A stretch of 58,718 nt of DNA from Planctomycetaceae bacterium (GCA_012729315.1 JAAYDI010000143.1:1-58718), one strand, 5' to 3'. Counted from the stretch's first letter, positions 22,788 through 32,213 are shown. A program made the numbers and translations. The notes: generated by a model not told the origin, from the letters alone.

Positions 22788-23450
22788 ATGATGGTGAATG
22801 CTCCACATTTCGTACTCTTTTCGGAATCCATGGCCGCCCCGGGAGTGCAGGATCCGCTGCCGACGGCGTGCGATGGATCTGCCCGGCACTGGCATTTCGT
22901 GCTCCGGACCCACGAGGGCACGGTGGCGTTAGACGTCGCGGATGAAGAAGCCGATGCTTCGGAAGAGCGACTGGCGCTGCTGGCCGTCGTCCGCGGCCTC
23001 GAGGCGATCCCGGAACCGTCGCGCGTGACGCTGATGACTACCAGCGACTGGATCCGCCGCGGGCTGCGATTCGGCCTGGACAACTGGCGGGATCAGCAGT
23101 GGCAATGGGAGCGTTTCGGCAAGATGACGCCGATCAAGGACGCCGACCTGTGGCAACGCGTCGACCATGCACTGCGCTACCACGAGGTCGACTGCCGGAC
23201 CGTCCGCGTGGATCGGCCGAGCGACGACTTGACACGCCCCACCCCCCATATGCTGAACACCCGCCAGCAGGGCATCCGCCAGGATACCCTGGATTCGCTC
23301 CGGGTACCGGTTCCGCCACCGGCCAGCCAACCGAGCCGGGGACCGTCGCGCGGCACGTTGGGACATCTGGTGCTGGCGATGCTGCGGCATCTGTTCGGCT
23401 GGTGCGGGCTGTGTCGGACACAAACCGGTCTCGTGATGGCCGCTCAATGA
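22788..23450 (+). CDS. RNase H-fold protein with degenerate active site
   Basis: The protein (220 aa) aligns with ribonuclease HI over residues about 8-145: a first strand HFVLFSES, the helix RLALLAVVRGLEAI, the strand and helix VTLMTTSDWIRRGLRFGLDNW, and the landmark PIKDADLWQRVDHALRYHEV, which matches PVKNVDLWQRLD of E. coli RNase HI. The metal-binding acids are mostly lost: Asp10 is Glu13, Glu48 is Ala63 and Asp70 is Thr85. Hybrid cleavage by the usual two-metal mechanism is therefore doubtful; nucleic-acid binding is possible. The last 70 residues are proline-rich and then hydrophobic. Two adjacent ATG codons could start it, and the Shine-Dalgarno sequence is weak. It precedes glgB by 178 bp on the same strand. 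Confidence 0.7.
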   Translation: MMVNAPHFVLFSESMAAPGVQDPLPTACDGSARHWHFVLRTHEGTVALDVADEEADASEERLALLAVVRGLEAIPEPSRVTLMTTSDWIRRGLRFGLDNWRDQQWQWERFGKMTPIKDADLWQRVDHALRYHEVDCRTVRVDRPSDDLTRPTPHMLNTRQQGIRQDTLDSLRVPVPPPASQPSRGPSRGTLGHLVLAMLRHLFGWCGLCRTQTGLVMAAQ

Positions 23451-23628
23451 GATGCCGATGAAAACCCGCGTGAATCCCGGTACGACACCATGCTCCGTGT
23501 TGGCCCCCACCCAGAGAGCCTGAGCCAGACCACAAAGCAAGACCACTGATTTGACCTGCCAGTACGTTTCGTTCGCTTGTGCCGCGTGCGTTTTTGCGGC
23601 CGAGCCCAGCCACCCAGGGGAGAAATCT

Positions 23629-25839
23629 GTGCGGACCCACGTTACATTAGACAGTATGGGAGCTCTGGTTGAAGGCGTACACAGCAACCCCTTTGAATTA
23701 CTTGGTCCCCATCCGATTCAACAGGACGGCCGTACGGCACTGGCCGTGCGGGCGTACCTGCCCGATACGCAGCAGGCCTGGGTGCTTGATCCGGCACACG
23801 CAGAATCGCGTCCGATGCGTCGGATCCATCCGGCAGGACTGTTTGAAGCCATATGCCCGATGCCGGAACGACCGAGCCAGCGGTACCAGTTCCGCGTCGC
23901 GGGCAACGACGGTGAAGTGACCACCATGCATGACCCCTATTCGTTCAGCTCGCTGTTGACCGACTACGACTTCTACCTTTTTGGTCAAGGGCGGCACGAG
24001 CGCATTTATGACAAGCTGGGCGCGCAACTGCGGACGATCGACGGAGTGACCGGCACGAACTTCGCCGTGTGGGCTCCCAATGCAACAGCGGTGAGCGTGA
24101 TTGGGGAGTTCAACCGTTGGGACACACGCCGGCACCCGATGCGCAAACACATTCCGAGCGGCGTCTGGGAGTTGTTCATTCCGGAGGTGGGTGCGGGCCA
24201 GCAGTACAAGTTCCGTGTGCGGTCGTGGAACGGCGATATCGTGGACAAGAGCGACCCGTACGGTTTCGCGGCCGAGTTACCACCGCGCACGGCCTCGATT
24301 GTGGCCGACCTGTCGCGTTTCCACTGGACGGACGATGCCTGGATGGAACAGCGCCGCTCGCGCGATGTACTGAACCAGCCGATTTCGATTTACGAGGTGC
24401 ACCTGGGCAGCTGGCAGCGTACGAGCGATCGGCAGCACGGGTGGCTGAACTACCGGGATCTGGCGCGCCGCCTGGTGGACTACTGTCACCAGCAGGGCTA
24501 CACCCACCTGGAACTGCTCCCGGTGAGCGAGCATCCATTCACGGGTAGCTGGGGCTACCAGACCGTGGGGTACTATGCGGTCACCAGCCGGTACGGTTCT
24601 CCCGAGGACTTCATGTACTTCGTGGATTACTGTCACCGCAACGGCATCGGCGTGATCCTGGACTGGGTCCCCGCCCACTTCCCGAAGGACGGCCACGGGC
24701 TGCGCCGGTTCGACGGCACGGCGCTCTACGAGCACCAGGATCCTCGGCAAGGCGAGCATCCCGACTGGGGCACGATGATCTTCAATTACGGGCGTACGGA
24801 AGTCCGGAATTTCCTGGTGGCCAATGCACTGTTCTGGCTCGACAAGTACCACATTGACGGGCTGCGGGTGGATGCCGTGGCCTCCATGCTGTATCTCGAC
24901 TACAGCCGAGGGGAAGGGGAGTGGATCCCGAACGAGTACGGGGGACGGGAGAACATCCCGGCGATCAGTTTCCTCAAGGAATTCAACGAGGTCTGCCACG
25001 CGAATCACCCCGGCATCCTGACGATTGCCGAGGAGTCGACGGCGTGGGGCGGTGTGTCGCGTCCCACATTCACCGGCGGGCTGGGGTTCAGCATCAAGTG
25101 GAACATGGGCTGGATGAACGACACGTTGCGGTATCTGCGACACGACCCGATCCACCGCCGGTTCCACCACAATGAGCTGACGTTCAGCCTGATCTACGCC
25201 TTCACCGAGAACTTCGCCCTGCCGCTGTCCCACGATGAGGTCGTACACGGCAAAGGCTCGTTACTCGGCCAGATGCCGGGCGATCTGTGGCAGAAATTTG
25301 CGAACCTCCGCCTGCTGTTCTCCTACATGTGGACCCATCCGGGCAAGAAGCTGCTGTTCATGGGGAGCGATTTCGCGCAGTGGAACGAGTGGAATTACGA
25401 GACGAATCTGCAGTGGGATCTGCTGCAGTGGAACACGCACAGCGGCGTGCAGAAGCTGGTGGCCGACCTGAACGCCATGTACCGCCGCGAACCGGCTCTC
25501 TACGAACAGGACTTCAGCGGCAACGGCTTCGAGTGGATCGATTGCCATAGCGCCGACGACAGCGTGCTGGCCTACCTGCGCAAGGGGCGCAACCCGGACG
25601 ACTTCCTGATCGTCTGCTGCAACTTCACCCCCGTCGTGCGCTATCGGCACGGCGTGGGACTGCCCCGCGGCGGCTGGTACCAGGAGATCTTCAACAGCGA
25701 CTCGCAGTACTACGGGGGCAGCAACGTGGGCAATCACCCGGGCGTGCATGCCGAAAACGTCCCCCACCACGGCCGGCCCTACTCGATGCACATCCAGCTG
25801 CCACCGCTGGGCGTGGCCGTATTCAAACCGCACCGGTAA
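23629..25839 (+). CDS. glgB: 1,4-alpha-glucan branching enzyme
   Basis: The protein (736 aa with the GTG start) is a full-length GH13 glycogen branching enzyme, which moves oligoglucan chains to alpha-1,6 positions in cytoplasmic glycogen synthesis. Domains in order are N1 (NPFELLGPHP), the CBM48 domain (TNFAVWAPNATAVSVIGEFNRW), the catalytic barrel and the C-terminal all-beta domain. Catalytic residues are visible: Asp415 in DGLRVDAVASML (nucleophile), Glu468 in TIAEEST (acid/base), and the Asp of LPLSHDEVVHGK. The GTG start is chosen because AGGGGAGA ends 5 bases upstream and the N-terminus then has the usual length. A TTG-initiated reading 26 codons longer lacks this signal. No other glg gene is adjacent. 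Confidence 0.96.
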   Translation: MRTHVTLDSMGALVEGVHSNPFELLGPHPIQQDGRTALAVRAYLPDTQQAWVLDPAHAESRPMRRIHPAGLFEAICPMPERPSQRYQFRVAGNDGEVTTMHDPYSFSSLLTDYDFYLFGQGRHERIYDKLGAQLRTIDGVTGTNFAVWAPNATAVSVIGEFNRWDTRRHPMRKHIPSGVWELFIPEVGAGQQYKFRVRSWNGDIVDKSDPYGFAAELPPRTASIVADLSRFHWTDDAWMEQRRSRDVLNQPISIYEVHLGSWQRTSDRQHGWLNYRDLARRLVDYCHQQGYTHLELLPVSEHPFTGSWGYQTVGYYAVTSRYGSPEDFMYFVDYCHRNGIGVILDWVPAHFPKDGHGLRRFDGTALYEHQDPRQGEHPDWGTMIFNYGRTEVRNFLVANALFWLDKYHIDGLRVDAVASMLYLDYSRGEGEWIPNEYGGRENIPAISFLKEFNEVCHANHPGILTIAEESTAWGGVSRPTFTGGLGFSIKWNMGWMNDTLRYLRHDPIHRRFHHNELTFSLIYAFTENFALPLSHDEVVHGKGSLLGQMPGDLWQKFANLRLLFSYMWTHPGKKLLFMGSDFAQWNEWNYETNLQWDLLQWNTHSGVQKLVADLNAMYRREPALYEQDFSGNGFEWIDCHSADDSVLAYLRKGRNPDDFLIVCCNFTPVVRYRHGVGLPRGGWYQEIFNSDSQYYGGSNVGNHPGVHAENVPHHGRPYSMHIQLPPLGVAVFKPHR

Positions 25840-25855
25840 TGGACGCCGGTAGACG

Positions 25856-25886
25856 CCCCGCCGGCCTGTCGAACGCCCCGGCGGGG
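25856..25886. terminator. Perfect 9-bp GC hairpin between convergent genes
   Basis: CCCCGCCGG (25856-25864) and CCGGCGGGG (25878-25886) form a 9-bp stem with a 13-base loop. It lies between the glgB stop and the chaperone gene stop and could terminate both transcripts. No T-tract follows. Confidence 0.5.
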
Positions 25887-25955
25887 CCCCGGTGATGACC
25901 GGCCGCGTGAAGACCAACCGCGCCGCGGCCGCCTGCCGGGCGGGCGGCTCTCAGG

Positions 25956-28808
25956 TCAGTCGAACCGCCAGTTGCGTTCGGGGGTGCGTTGCCAGGTGAT
26001 CTGGAAGTCCTTTTCCAGGCCGGTGTACCAGTCGCGCACGATGTCCGACTGTTCCATCCTGACCAGGTAATCCACTTCCGGCGTGATCCCCGCCGCGAAG
26101 AACGCGTCGCGCCGCTGTTCTTCCGGCGGCTCCTCGCTTTCGACCCGCACGATGTAGACGAAGCGCTGCGGCTGGTTTACCGCCACACCAACCTGCCCCA
26201 CGTTCAGGTCGAATACCGCCTGCATAAAGTCCTGGCCGGCTCCCGCAATCGAGACGGGCTGGCCATTGGCCGTGCCGGTCACACTGCTCAACATGGGCTG
26301 AGCCCCCGTGCTGCCCGGCAGCGCACCGCGCGTCATCCAGCTGAACGGGTTGGATCGGATGATGTTCGCGGCATTGTCCACCAGCACTTCGGACAGCGGC
26401 TTGCCGGCATCCGCCACCTGCTTGGCCAGCTGTTCGGCCTTGGTGCGTGCCAGCGGAAGCGCCTGCCGCATCTTCCAGGCAGCCACCACTTCGTCCCGAA
26501 TGCCGTCCAGCGGCGGCAGTTCTTCCGGCTGCACCTCCTCGCGCCAGTAGATGAACAGCTTCTCCGGCGGAATCGGGAAACCGGCCTGCGGCAGAATCCC
26601 ATCGACCAGTCGCCGCGGCATGAACAGCCCGATGTTCTGGTCGTCGAACGCCACATCGATCAGTGTGCGGCGCATCATGCCCGACTGCTGCCCGAAGAGT
26701 GTCTCGGTGGCCCGCGCGAACTCGTAATGCGGCGGGTCGTCATCAGCCGGATCCGCCTGCTGGATCTGGGCAATGTCCAATATGTCCAACAGGGGCGTCT
26801 TGTTGTGGCTGAGATTGTACTGCCGGGCAATGGCCTCGTAATCCAGCGGCGTCGGCGGAGCCGCGTCCTGCAGCACCTGCGCACGCGACAACTGCTGAGC
26901 ATATCGCTCAACCACACCCCGCGCCTGCTCGACCGCCTTCTCGAGCTTCTCCTGGGCCGGCTGGCGGGCATCCCGGCGCGCCAGAGTCGTGCGGATCTCC
27001 TCCCGCAATGCATCATCCAGCGGCTTGTAACTGACCGTCTCCACCGTCGGCTCCGGCGGCGCAGACTCCTGCGGTGCGGGCTCTTGCGGTGCCGGTTCTG
27101 GTGCCGGCTCCTGTGCTGCCGGCTCCTGTGGATCCGGTTCTTGTTGGGCGGGCTCTTCTTGTGGCGCCGGTTCTTGTGGGGCAGGCTCTTCTTGTGGCGC
27201 CGGTTCTTGTGGGGCAGGCTCTTCTTGTGGCGCCGGTTCTTGCGGTGCGGGCTCTTGTGGGGCCGGCTCTTCTTGTGGCGCCGGCTCTTCCGGTGCCGGC
27301 TCTTGTGGTGCGGGCTCTTGTGGCGCCGGCTCCTGTGGTTCAGGGTCCGATGGCGGGTCCTGAGCCCCCACGAAGCTCGCCAGCATCACGTCATCAATCC
27401 GAGAAGGAGCCTCCTGGAGACGGCTTGTGGAATCGGAATCCTGACCGGCCGGTTGACTATCCTGAGGATCCCCAGCGGCCGGATCTGCGTCTGCGGCGTC
27501 CGAGCCGGGGGCGTCGGCCGGCGCCGCTGCGGGCGAACCTGGATCAGCCGGCTCGGCCGCAGCCGGCTCAGCAGCCGGCGGTTCGGCGGTCGGTTCCTGG
27601 ACAGGTGTGTCATCTGCAGGCGGAGTCTGGGGAGTATCCGCCGGACTTTCCGGAGCAGGTTCCGGTGTGGCCCCGGGGGTCGCAGCGGGGGGAGTCGCCT
27701 CCGGGGCGTCCTGCGTGTCGGCGGGGGTCGACGGCGCAGGTTCGTCTGGGGGCAGCTCGGGCATCTTGAACTCGGTCGCCTTGTTCTCTTCGTAGTACCT
27801 CTCGATCTGCTCGTTGGTGATATTCGGGCGGATCGCATCCATTTCGCGTTGCAGGAACTCGTCGAACACGCCCTGGAAGTACCCGAAGGCGACCCTTTCC
27901 CGCCGTTTGAATCCCGGTTCGGGCGACATGGGGGACGGAAAGCGATCCTTACCTTCTTCGTAGAGCGCCGTCACTTCAGCGTCGGACGGTTCAGGCACTT
28001 CGGCCACGAAGTCCGCCACGTCCACCGCGAGCAGTTCGGCGCTGACTCGCCGGTTCAGGCGGTTGTAGCACTCGTAGATCAACTCGGGGGTCGCCGCGAG
28101 CAGGCCGCCCTGCGACATGATCAGCATGCGTTGGGCGGCCAGTTCGATCAGCATCTGTGCCGTGAACTGCTTGAAATCCAGCCGCCCGCTGGTGGCTTCG
28201 CGCAGCAGTTCCGCGTAGTTGGGGCGGTTTGCATCGGTCACATCGCACAGGTTGTCCAGATAGTCCTGAACCGCGGCCTCGCTGATCACGACCCCCATTA
28301 TTTTGGCCTTTTCCGCCAGCATGAAGCGTTGGACCAGCTCCTCTTCACTCGAGGCCTGCGCGATCGGCTCGACCTTCGGGCTGATCGAGCGCACCGCCGT
28401 CTGGGGCACGTCGACCACCTCTCCCTGCAACAGAATCTGGTAGACGGGCGAGTTGTCGGCGTCGACCGAGCGTCCCACATAGGGATAGCTCATCCCCTTG
28501 ATCAGCGCGACTTGCTCCCCCTTCCAGTTGACCGTGGCCGCTTCCACCGCCTCCACCCGCTGCAGTAGCCGCTGCAGGAAGCGGGTGGTCAACAGATGCC
28601 AGGTGCGCAGGCGGGCAATGTCCATTTCCCGCAACTGGCCCCCCTTCCAAGTTACGACCACCGGGTTCTGGCCGCCCACCGTTCCGGCGCGCGTCTGCAG
28701 GTAGTCGTTCAGGGGCGGTGCCACCACGAACGCGAACATCAGCATGATGCCGAAGCCAACGAGAAGCGCGTACTGGTATTTTCGGAAAACACGAAGCGGA
28801 TTGGCCAT
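25956..28808 (-). CDS. PpiD/SurA-like membrane-anchored chaperone with Pro/Glu/Gln-rich insert
   Basis: The protein (950 aa) starts with an inner-membrane anchor (YALLVGFGIMLMFAFVVAPPL, about residues 14-34). A SurA_N/PpiD-like helical region follows (LVQRFMLAEKAKIMGVVISEAAVQDYL and the long helices after it). Residues about 354-590 are disordered, first Ala/Pro/Asp-rich and then a near-periodic run of EPAPQ units. The C-terminal 350 residues resume a helical chaperone-like fold (IRDEVVAAWKMRQALPLARTKAEQLAKQV) and end in a parvulin-like region without a clear PPIase core. A role in folding exported proteins is inferred from architecture. AGGAAGGA precedes the ATG. It is divergent from topA. 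Confidence 0.72.
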   Translation of the reverse strand: MANPLRVFRKYQYALLVGFGIMLMFAFVVAPPLNDYLQTRAGTVGGQNPVVVTWKGGQLREMDIARLRTWHLLTTRFLQRLLQRVEAVEAATVNWKGEQVALIKGMSYPYVGRSVDADNSPVYQILLQGEVVDVPQTAVRSISPKVEPIAQASSEEELVQRFMLAEKAKIMGVVISEAAVQDYLDNLCDVTDANRPNYAELLREATSGRLDFKQFTAQMLIELAAQRMLIMSQGGLLAATPELIYECYNRLNRRVSAELLAVDVADFVAEVPEPSDAEVTALYEEGKDRFPSPMSPEPGFKRRERVAFGYFQGVFDEFLQREMDAIRPNITNEQIERYYEENKATEFKMPELPPDEPAPSTPADTQDAPEATPPAATPGATPEPAPESPADTPQTPPADDTPVQEPTAEPPAAEPAAAEPADPGSPAAAPADAPGSDAADADPAAGDPQDSQPAGQDSDSTSRLQEAPSRIDDVMLASFVGAQDPPSDPEPQEPAPQEPAPQEPAPEEPAPQEEPAPQEPAPQEPAPQEEPAPQEPAPQEEPAPQEPAPQEEPAQQEPDPQEPAAQEPAPEPAPQEPAPQESAPPEPTVETVSYKPLDDALREEIRTTLARRDARQPAQEKLEKAVEQARGVVERYAQQLSRAQVLQDAAPPTPLDYEAIARQYNLSHNKTPLLDILDIAQIQQADPADDDPPHYEFARATETLFGQQSGMMRRTLIDVAFDDQNIGLFMPRRLVDGILPQAGFPIPPEKLFIYWREEVQPEELPPLDGIRDEVVAAWKMRQALPLARTKAEQLAKQVADAGKPLSEVLVDNAANIIRSNPFSWMTRGALPGSTGAQPMLSSVTGTANGQPVSIAGAGQDFMQAVFDLNVGQVGVAVNQPQRFVYIVRVESEEPPEEQRRDAFFAAGITPEVDYLVRMEQSDIVRDWYTGLEKDFQITWQRTPERNWRFD
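27050..27345 (-). repeat. Coding tandem repeats (EPAPQ / EEPAPQ units)
   Basis: The central segment of the chaperone gene is made of 15- and 18-bp units coding EPAPQ and EEPAPQ. These are organised in part as 33-bp higher-order units, with at least three nearly identical copies between about 27160 and 27260. The frame is kept throughout, so this is an expandable coding minisatellite, not a CRISPR array. Its edges degrade into variants (EPDPQ, EPAAQ, ESAPP). Confidence 0.8.
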
Positions 28809-28848
28809 CGGAGTCCTTCCTGCCTACTTAGCGGGTCGCATAATCGCC

Positions 28849-28876
28849 TTGACAGACTGGGTCGCCCGGTATTAAT
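28849..28876 (+). promoter_or_regulatory. Sigma-70-like promoter upstream of topA
   Basis: A perfect -35 box TTGACA (28849-28854) is followed by ATTAAT at 28871-28876 with 16-base spacing. It is the best promoter match noticed in the window. It would give a leader of about 220 nt before the topA ATG. The 28809-29104 region also separates topA from the divergent chaperone gene. Confidence 0.45.
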
Positions 28877-29104
28877 GGTCTGAGATTGTATGACTCGTTG
28901 ACGCAAATACAATCCCAAACAGGCTTCTCCGATGACCCACCACCGGCTCCAGCCCCATTGACAGAGAACGACCGGGCAATTCCGATGGTTCCCGCCGATG
29001 GTTCCCGGTCGGGAAAGACGATTCTCACTCCGGAGCCAGCTCGTCAAGCGCAAACCACATTTTACCCATTCCACACAGTCCAACAATCCGACTTAGACCT
29101 ACTG

Positions 29105-31765
29105 ATGGACAAGAAAGCAACCAGAGCCAGCGGCAAGTCGCTGGTTATTGTCGAATCACCTGCCAAAGCGCGCACGATTTCCAAGTTCCTGGGTGACGAC
29201 TACGACGTGCATGCCAGCATTGGGCATGTACGCGATCTGCCCAAGGGCACACGTGAGATCCCGGCGCAGTACAAAGGGGAGGACTGGGCGTATCTGGGCG
29301 TGAACGTCGACGAGGGGTTTGTGCCGATCTACGTGGTGCCGGCGGACAAGAAGGCCCAGGTAACCAAGCTCCGCAACGCCATCAAGACGGCACGCGACCT
29401 GTACCTGGCGACGGACGAGGATCGCGAGGGGGAAGCGATCAGCTGGCACCTCCACGAACTGCTCAAACCCCAGATTCCGGTCCACCGGCTGGTGTTCCAC
29501 GAAATCACCAAGGAAGCGATCGACCGGGCGTTGGCCAATCCGCGGGGCATCGACAGTGGACTGGTGCGGGCCCAGGAAACGCGGCGCATTCTCGATCGGC
29601 TCTACGGCTACGAAGTCTCGCCGCTGCTGTGGCGCAAGATCGGACCGGGGTTGTCGGCCGGCCGGGTGCAGAGCGTGGCGGTGCGTCTGATCGTCGAGCG
29701 GGAGCAGGAGCGGCGGGAGTTTGTCGAGGCGAGTTACTGGAACCTGGTGGGGACGTTCGCGACCAGCCACGGGTCGTTCCAGGCCGATCTGATCTCCGTG
29801 GACGGGCGCCGGCTCCCGACCGGGCGGGACTTCAACCCGCGCACCGGGCGGTTGAAGGATGACAGCCTGATGCTGCTCGACGCGGCCGCGGCGCGGCAAT
29901 TAGCCGAGCGGCTGCAGCAGGCGGATTTCCGCATCACGGTGTTGGAAGACAAGCCCTATACGACGCGGCCGGCCCCCCCCTTCACGACCAGCACCATGCA
30001 GCAGGAAGCCAATCGCAAGCTCGGCTTCACGGCCCGGCGCACGATGCAGGTGGCTCAGAACCTGTACGAGAACGGCTATATCACCTACATGCGTACCGAT
30101 TCCACGAACCTGGCGCAGGTGGCGATCAACGCCGCGCGCGAACTGGTGGAATCGGAGTACGGTCGCGAGTACCTGCCGGATCGGCCGCGCGTCTACCGCT
30201 CCAAAGTCAAGAATGCCCAGGAGGCGCACGAAGCCATTCGGCCGGCCGGGCACCCGTTCCGCCTGCCAGACTCGTTGCGGCGCGAGCTGAACAGTGACGA
30301 GTACCGGCTGTTCGAGCTGATCTGGAAGCGCACGATCGCCAGCCAGATGGCCGACGCGCGGGGGCACCGCACATCGATCACCATTGAAGGTGACGGGGCG
30401 GTGTTCCAGGTCAGTGGCAAGCGGATCGACTTCCCGGGATTTCTGCGGGCCTACGTCGAGGGTTCGGACGATCCCAACGCCGAGTTGGCCGACAAGGAGA
30501 CCATCCTGCCGGTAATCGGCCGCGACGAACCGCTGACCTGCCGGCAGCTTGACTGCAAAGGGCACTCGACGCAGCCTCCGGCGCGTTACAGCGAAGCGTC
30601 GCTCACGCGAACGCTCGAGGAGATGGGGATCGGGCGGCCGAGCACGTATGCGGCGATCATCGACACGATTCTGGCACGCGATTACGTGTTCAAGAAGAAC
30701 AACTCGCTCGTCCCCACCTGGGTGGCGTTTGCGGTGATCCGCCTGCTGACCGATCACCTCCCGCAACTGGTGGACTACCAGTTCACCGCGCAGATGGAGG
30801 ACCTGCTGGACGCGATCAGTCGGCAGGAGAAGCAGCATGTGGAGTACCTGCATCAGTTCTTCTTCGGGGACAGCGTGCCCGGGCTGCGGTACCAGGTGGA
30901 GGCCAAGATCAAGGAGATCGATGCCCGGGACGTCAGCCGGTTCTCGATCGGCATCCCGCCCGGGGGTACCGAGGCCGAGGCGATCTTCCTGCGCGTCGGC
31001 AAGTACGGCCCGTTTCTGGAGCAGGGGGAGCGGCGGGCCAGCCTGCCCGACGGCCTGGCCCCCGACGAACTGACACTCGAGAAAGCGATGGAACTGCTCG
31101 AGCAGGGGCAGCAGGTGGACGCGCCGCTGGGGTTCTGCCCCGACACGCACAAACCGGTGTTTGTCAAACAGGGGCGTTACGGACCGTACGTGCAGCTGGG
31201 GACCAGCGACGACGAATCCAAGCGGAACGCATCGCTCCTGCGGGGCATGCAGGTGGCCGATGTGGATCTGCAGACAGCGCTGCAACTGTTGTCGCTGCCG
31301 CGCACGTTGGGCGAACACCCGCAGTCGCAGGAACCGGTGGTGGTATCCAACGGCCGGTATGGGCCGTACGTCAAGTGCGGTACCGAGACACGCTCGCTCC
31401 CGGCAGACGTCTCGCCGCTGACGATCACCCTGGAAACCGCCCAGCAGCTGCTGGCCCAGCCCAAGACGTCCGGGCGTCGCCGCGCCGCGCCGCAGGAGCC
31501 GCTGCGGCAGTTCCCTGCATCGCCGGTGACCGGCCAGCCCATCAAGCTGCTGCTCGGCCAGTACGGGCCGTACGTGACCGACGGCACCACCAACGCGTCC
31601 CTTCCCAAAGGCAGCTCCCCGGACGAGCTGACTTTTGAACAGGCGACGCAACTGCTGGCCGAACGGGCCCTCCGCGGCAGTGCCAAGCGGCCGGCGGCCA
31701 AGCGGTCCGGGGGAACCCGGAAGGGCACGACCGGCAAGAAGAGCGGTCGCACCAAGTCGTCGTGA
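29105..31765 (+). CDS. topA: DNA topoisomerase I
   Basis: The protein (886 aa) is a type IA topoisomerase that relaxes negatively supercoiled DNA through a 5'-phosphotyrosine link. The TOPRIM domain has LVIVESPAKARTISKFLG with catalytic Glu17 and YLATDEDREGEAISWH with the metal-binding acids. The active-site tyrosine is Tyr328 in GYITYMRTDST. The C-terminus has four Topo_C_Rpt-type repeats instead of zinc ribbons, each with a KYGPF / RYGPY / QYGPY core (RVGKYGPFLEQG, KQGRYGPYVQLG, SNGRYGPYVKCG, LLGQYGPYVTDG). A Lys/Arg/Ser-rich tail ends the protein. The ATG chosen begins MDKKATRASGKSL. An in-frame ATG 73 codons upstream would add a proline-rich stretch of no known family. Confidence 0.96.
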   Translation: MDKKATRASGKSLVIVESPAKARTISKFLGDDYDVHASIGHVRDLPKGTREIPAQYKGEDWAYLGVNVDEGFVPIYVVPADKKAQVTKLRNAIKTARDLYLATDEDREGEAISWHLHELLKPQIPVHRLVFHEITKEAIDRALANPRGIDSGLVRAQETRRILDRLYGYEVSPLLWRKIGPGLSAGRVQSVAVRLIVEREQERREFVEASYWNLVGTFATSHGSFQADLISVDGRRLPTGRDFNPRTGRLKDDSLMLLDAAAARQLAERLQQADFRITVLEDKPYTTRPAPPFTTSTMQQEANRKLGFTARRTMQVAQNLYENGYITYMRTDSTNLAQVAINAARELVESEYGREYLPDRPRVYRSKVKNAQEAHEAIRPAGHPFRLPDSLRRELNSDEYRLFELIWKRTIASQMADARGHRTSITIEGDGAVFQVSGKRIDFPGFLRAYVEGSDDPNAELADKETILPVIGRDEPLTCRQLDCKGHSTQPPARYSEASLTRTLEEMGIGRPSTYAAIIDTILARDYVFKKNNSLVPTWVAFAVIRLLTDHLPQLVDYQFTAQMEDLLDAISRQEKQHVEYLHQFFFGDSVPGLRYQVEAKIKEIDARDVSRFSIGIPPGGTEAEAIFLRVGKYGPFLEQGERRASLPDGLAPDELTLEKAMELLEQGQQVDAPLGFCPDTHKPVFVKQGRYGPYVQLGTSDDESKRNASLLRGMQVADVDLQTALQLLSLPRTLGEHPQSQEPVVVSNGRYGPYVKCGTETRSLPADVSPLTITLETAQQLLAQPKTSGRRRAAPQEPLRQFPASPVTGQPIKLLLGQYGPYVTDGTTNASLPKGSSPDELTFEQATQLLAERALRGSAKRPAAKRSGGTRKGTTGKKSGRTKSS

Positions 31766-31769
31766 CGTG

Positions 31770-31804
31770 CGGAGCATGCGTCTGCCGCGCGCAGCATCGC
31801 TCCG
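31770..31804. terminator. Hairpin between topA and acpS stops
   Basis: CGGAGC-ATGC (31770-31779) pairs with GCAT-C-GCTCCG (31794-31804), with one bulged base. It occupies the whole 39-bp gap between the two convergent stop codons, so it can act on both transcripts. No T-tract follows. Confidence 0.5.
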
Positions 31805-32206
31805 TCACTCCCGGTCTCCCCGCTCGGCAGCGACGGCGACGGCCAGCGCTGTCGCGTGGGTCCGGCAGTGCGAGATGCTGATCAGCATGTCGCCGATCCC
31901 GAGCCGTTCGCACAGGTCGCGTGCTTCACCACCGAGCGCGACGCTGGGTTTGCCTGCCACATCGTTGCGAATCTCCATATCGCACCAATGGATCCCGCGA
32001 GACCAGCCGGTACCGAGCGCCTTGAGAATGGCCTCTTTGGCCGCCCACCGCCCGGCGTAGTGCTGGGTGGTCGCCTTGCGCGCGCTGCAGTACTCGATCT
32101 CGCGCGGCGTGAACACGCGCGTCAGAAACAGCTCGCCGTGGCGTTCAATCATCTGCGCGATGCGCAGGCATTCCACAATGTCGGTGCCGATTCCAATGAC
32201 AGTCAT
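31805..32206 (-). CDS. acpS: Holo-[acyl-carrier-protein] synthase
   Basis: The protein (133 aa) is a standard AcpS that transfers phosphopantetheine from coenzyme A to the serine of acyl carrier protein. Both Mg-binding signatures are present: GIGTDIVECLRI with Asp8, and RWAAKEAILKALGTG with the conserved Glu in the WxxKEA core. The C-terminal ISISHCRTHATALAVA is the family's last strand pair. AAGGTG lies about 8 bases before the ATG. It follows trpS by 7 bp on the same strand and is the last gene of a pyrD-trpS-acpS operon. Confidence 0.95.
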   Translation of the reverse strand: MTVIGIGTDIVECLRIAQMIERHGELFLTRVFTPREIEYCSARKATTQHYAGRWAAKEAILKALGTGWSRGIHWCDMEIRNDVAGKPSVALGGEARDLCERLGIGDMLISISHCRTHATALAVAVAAERGDRE

Positions 32207-32213
32207 GGCTGGT

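Noticed and set aside
27160-27260. CRISPR-like regularly spaced repeats
   Set aside because: The 33-bp units are contiguous, keep one reading frame and code EPAPQ runs. There are no unique spacers and no cas genes.
25989-28568. Long plus-strand open frame (about 860 codons) antisense to the PpiD/SurA-like gene
   Set aside because: It is a shadow of a GC-rich, repetitive coding sequence. Its product is Arg/Leu-rich low complexity without any recognisable domain, while the minus-strand protein has a membrane anchor and a chaperone-like layout.
28886-29104. N-terminal extension of TopA by 73 codons
   Set aside because: The added sequence is proline-rich and unlike topoisomerase I. It overlaps the probable promoter leader, while the downstream ATG gives the normal family N-terminus.
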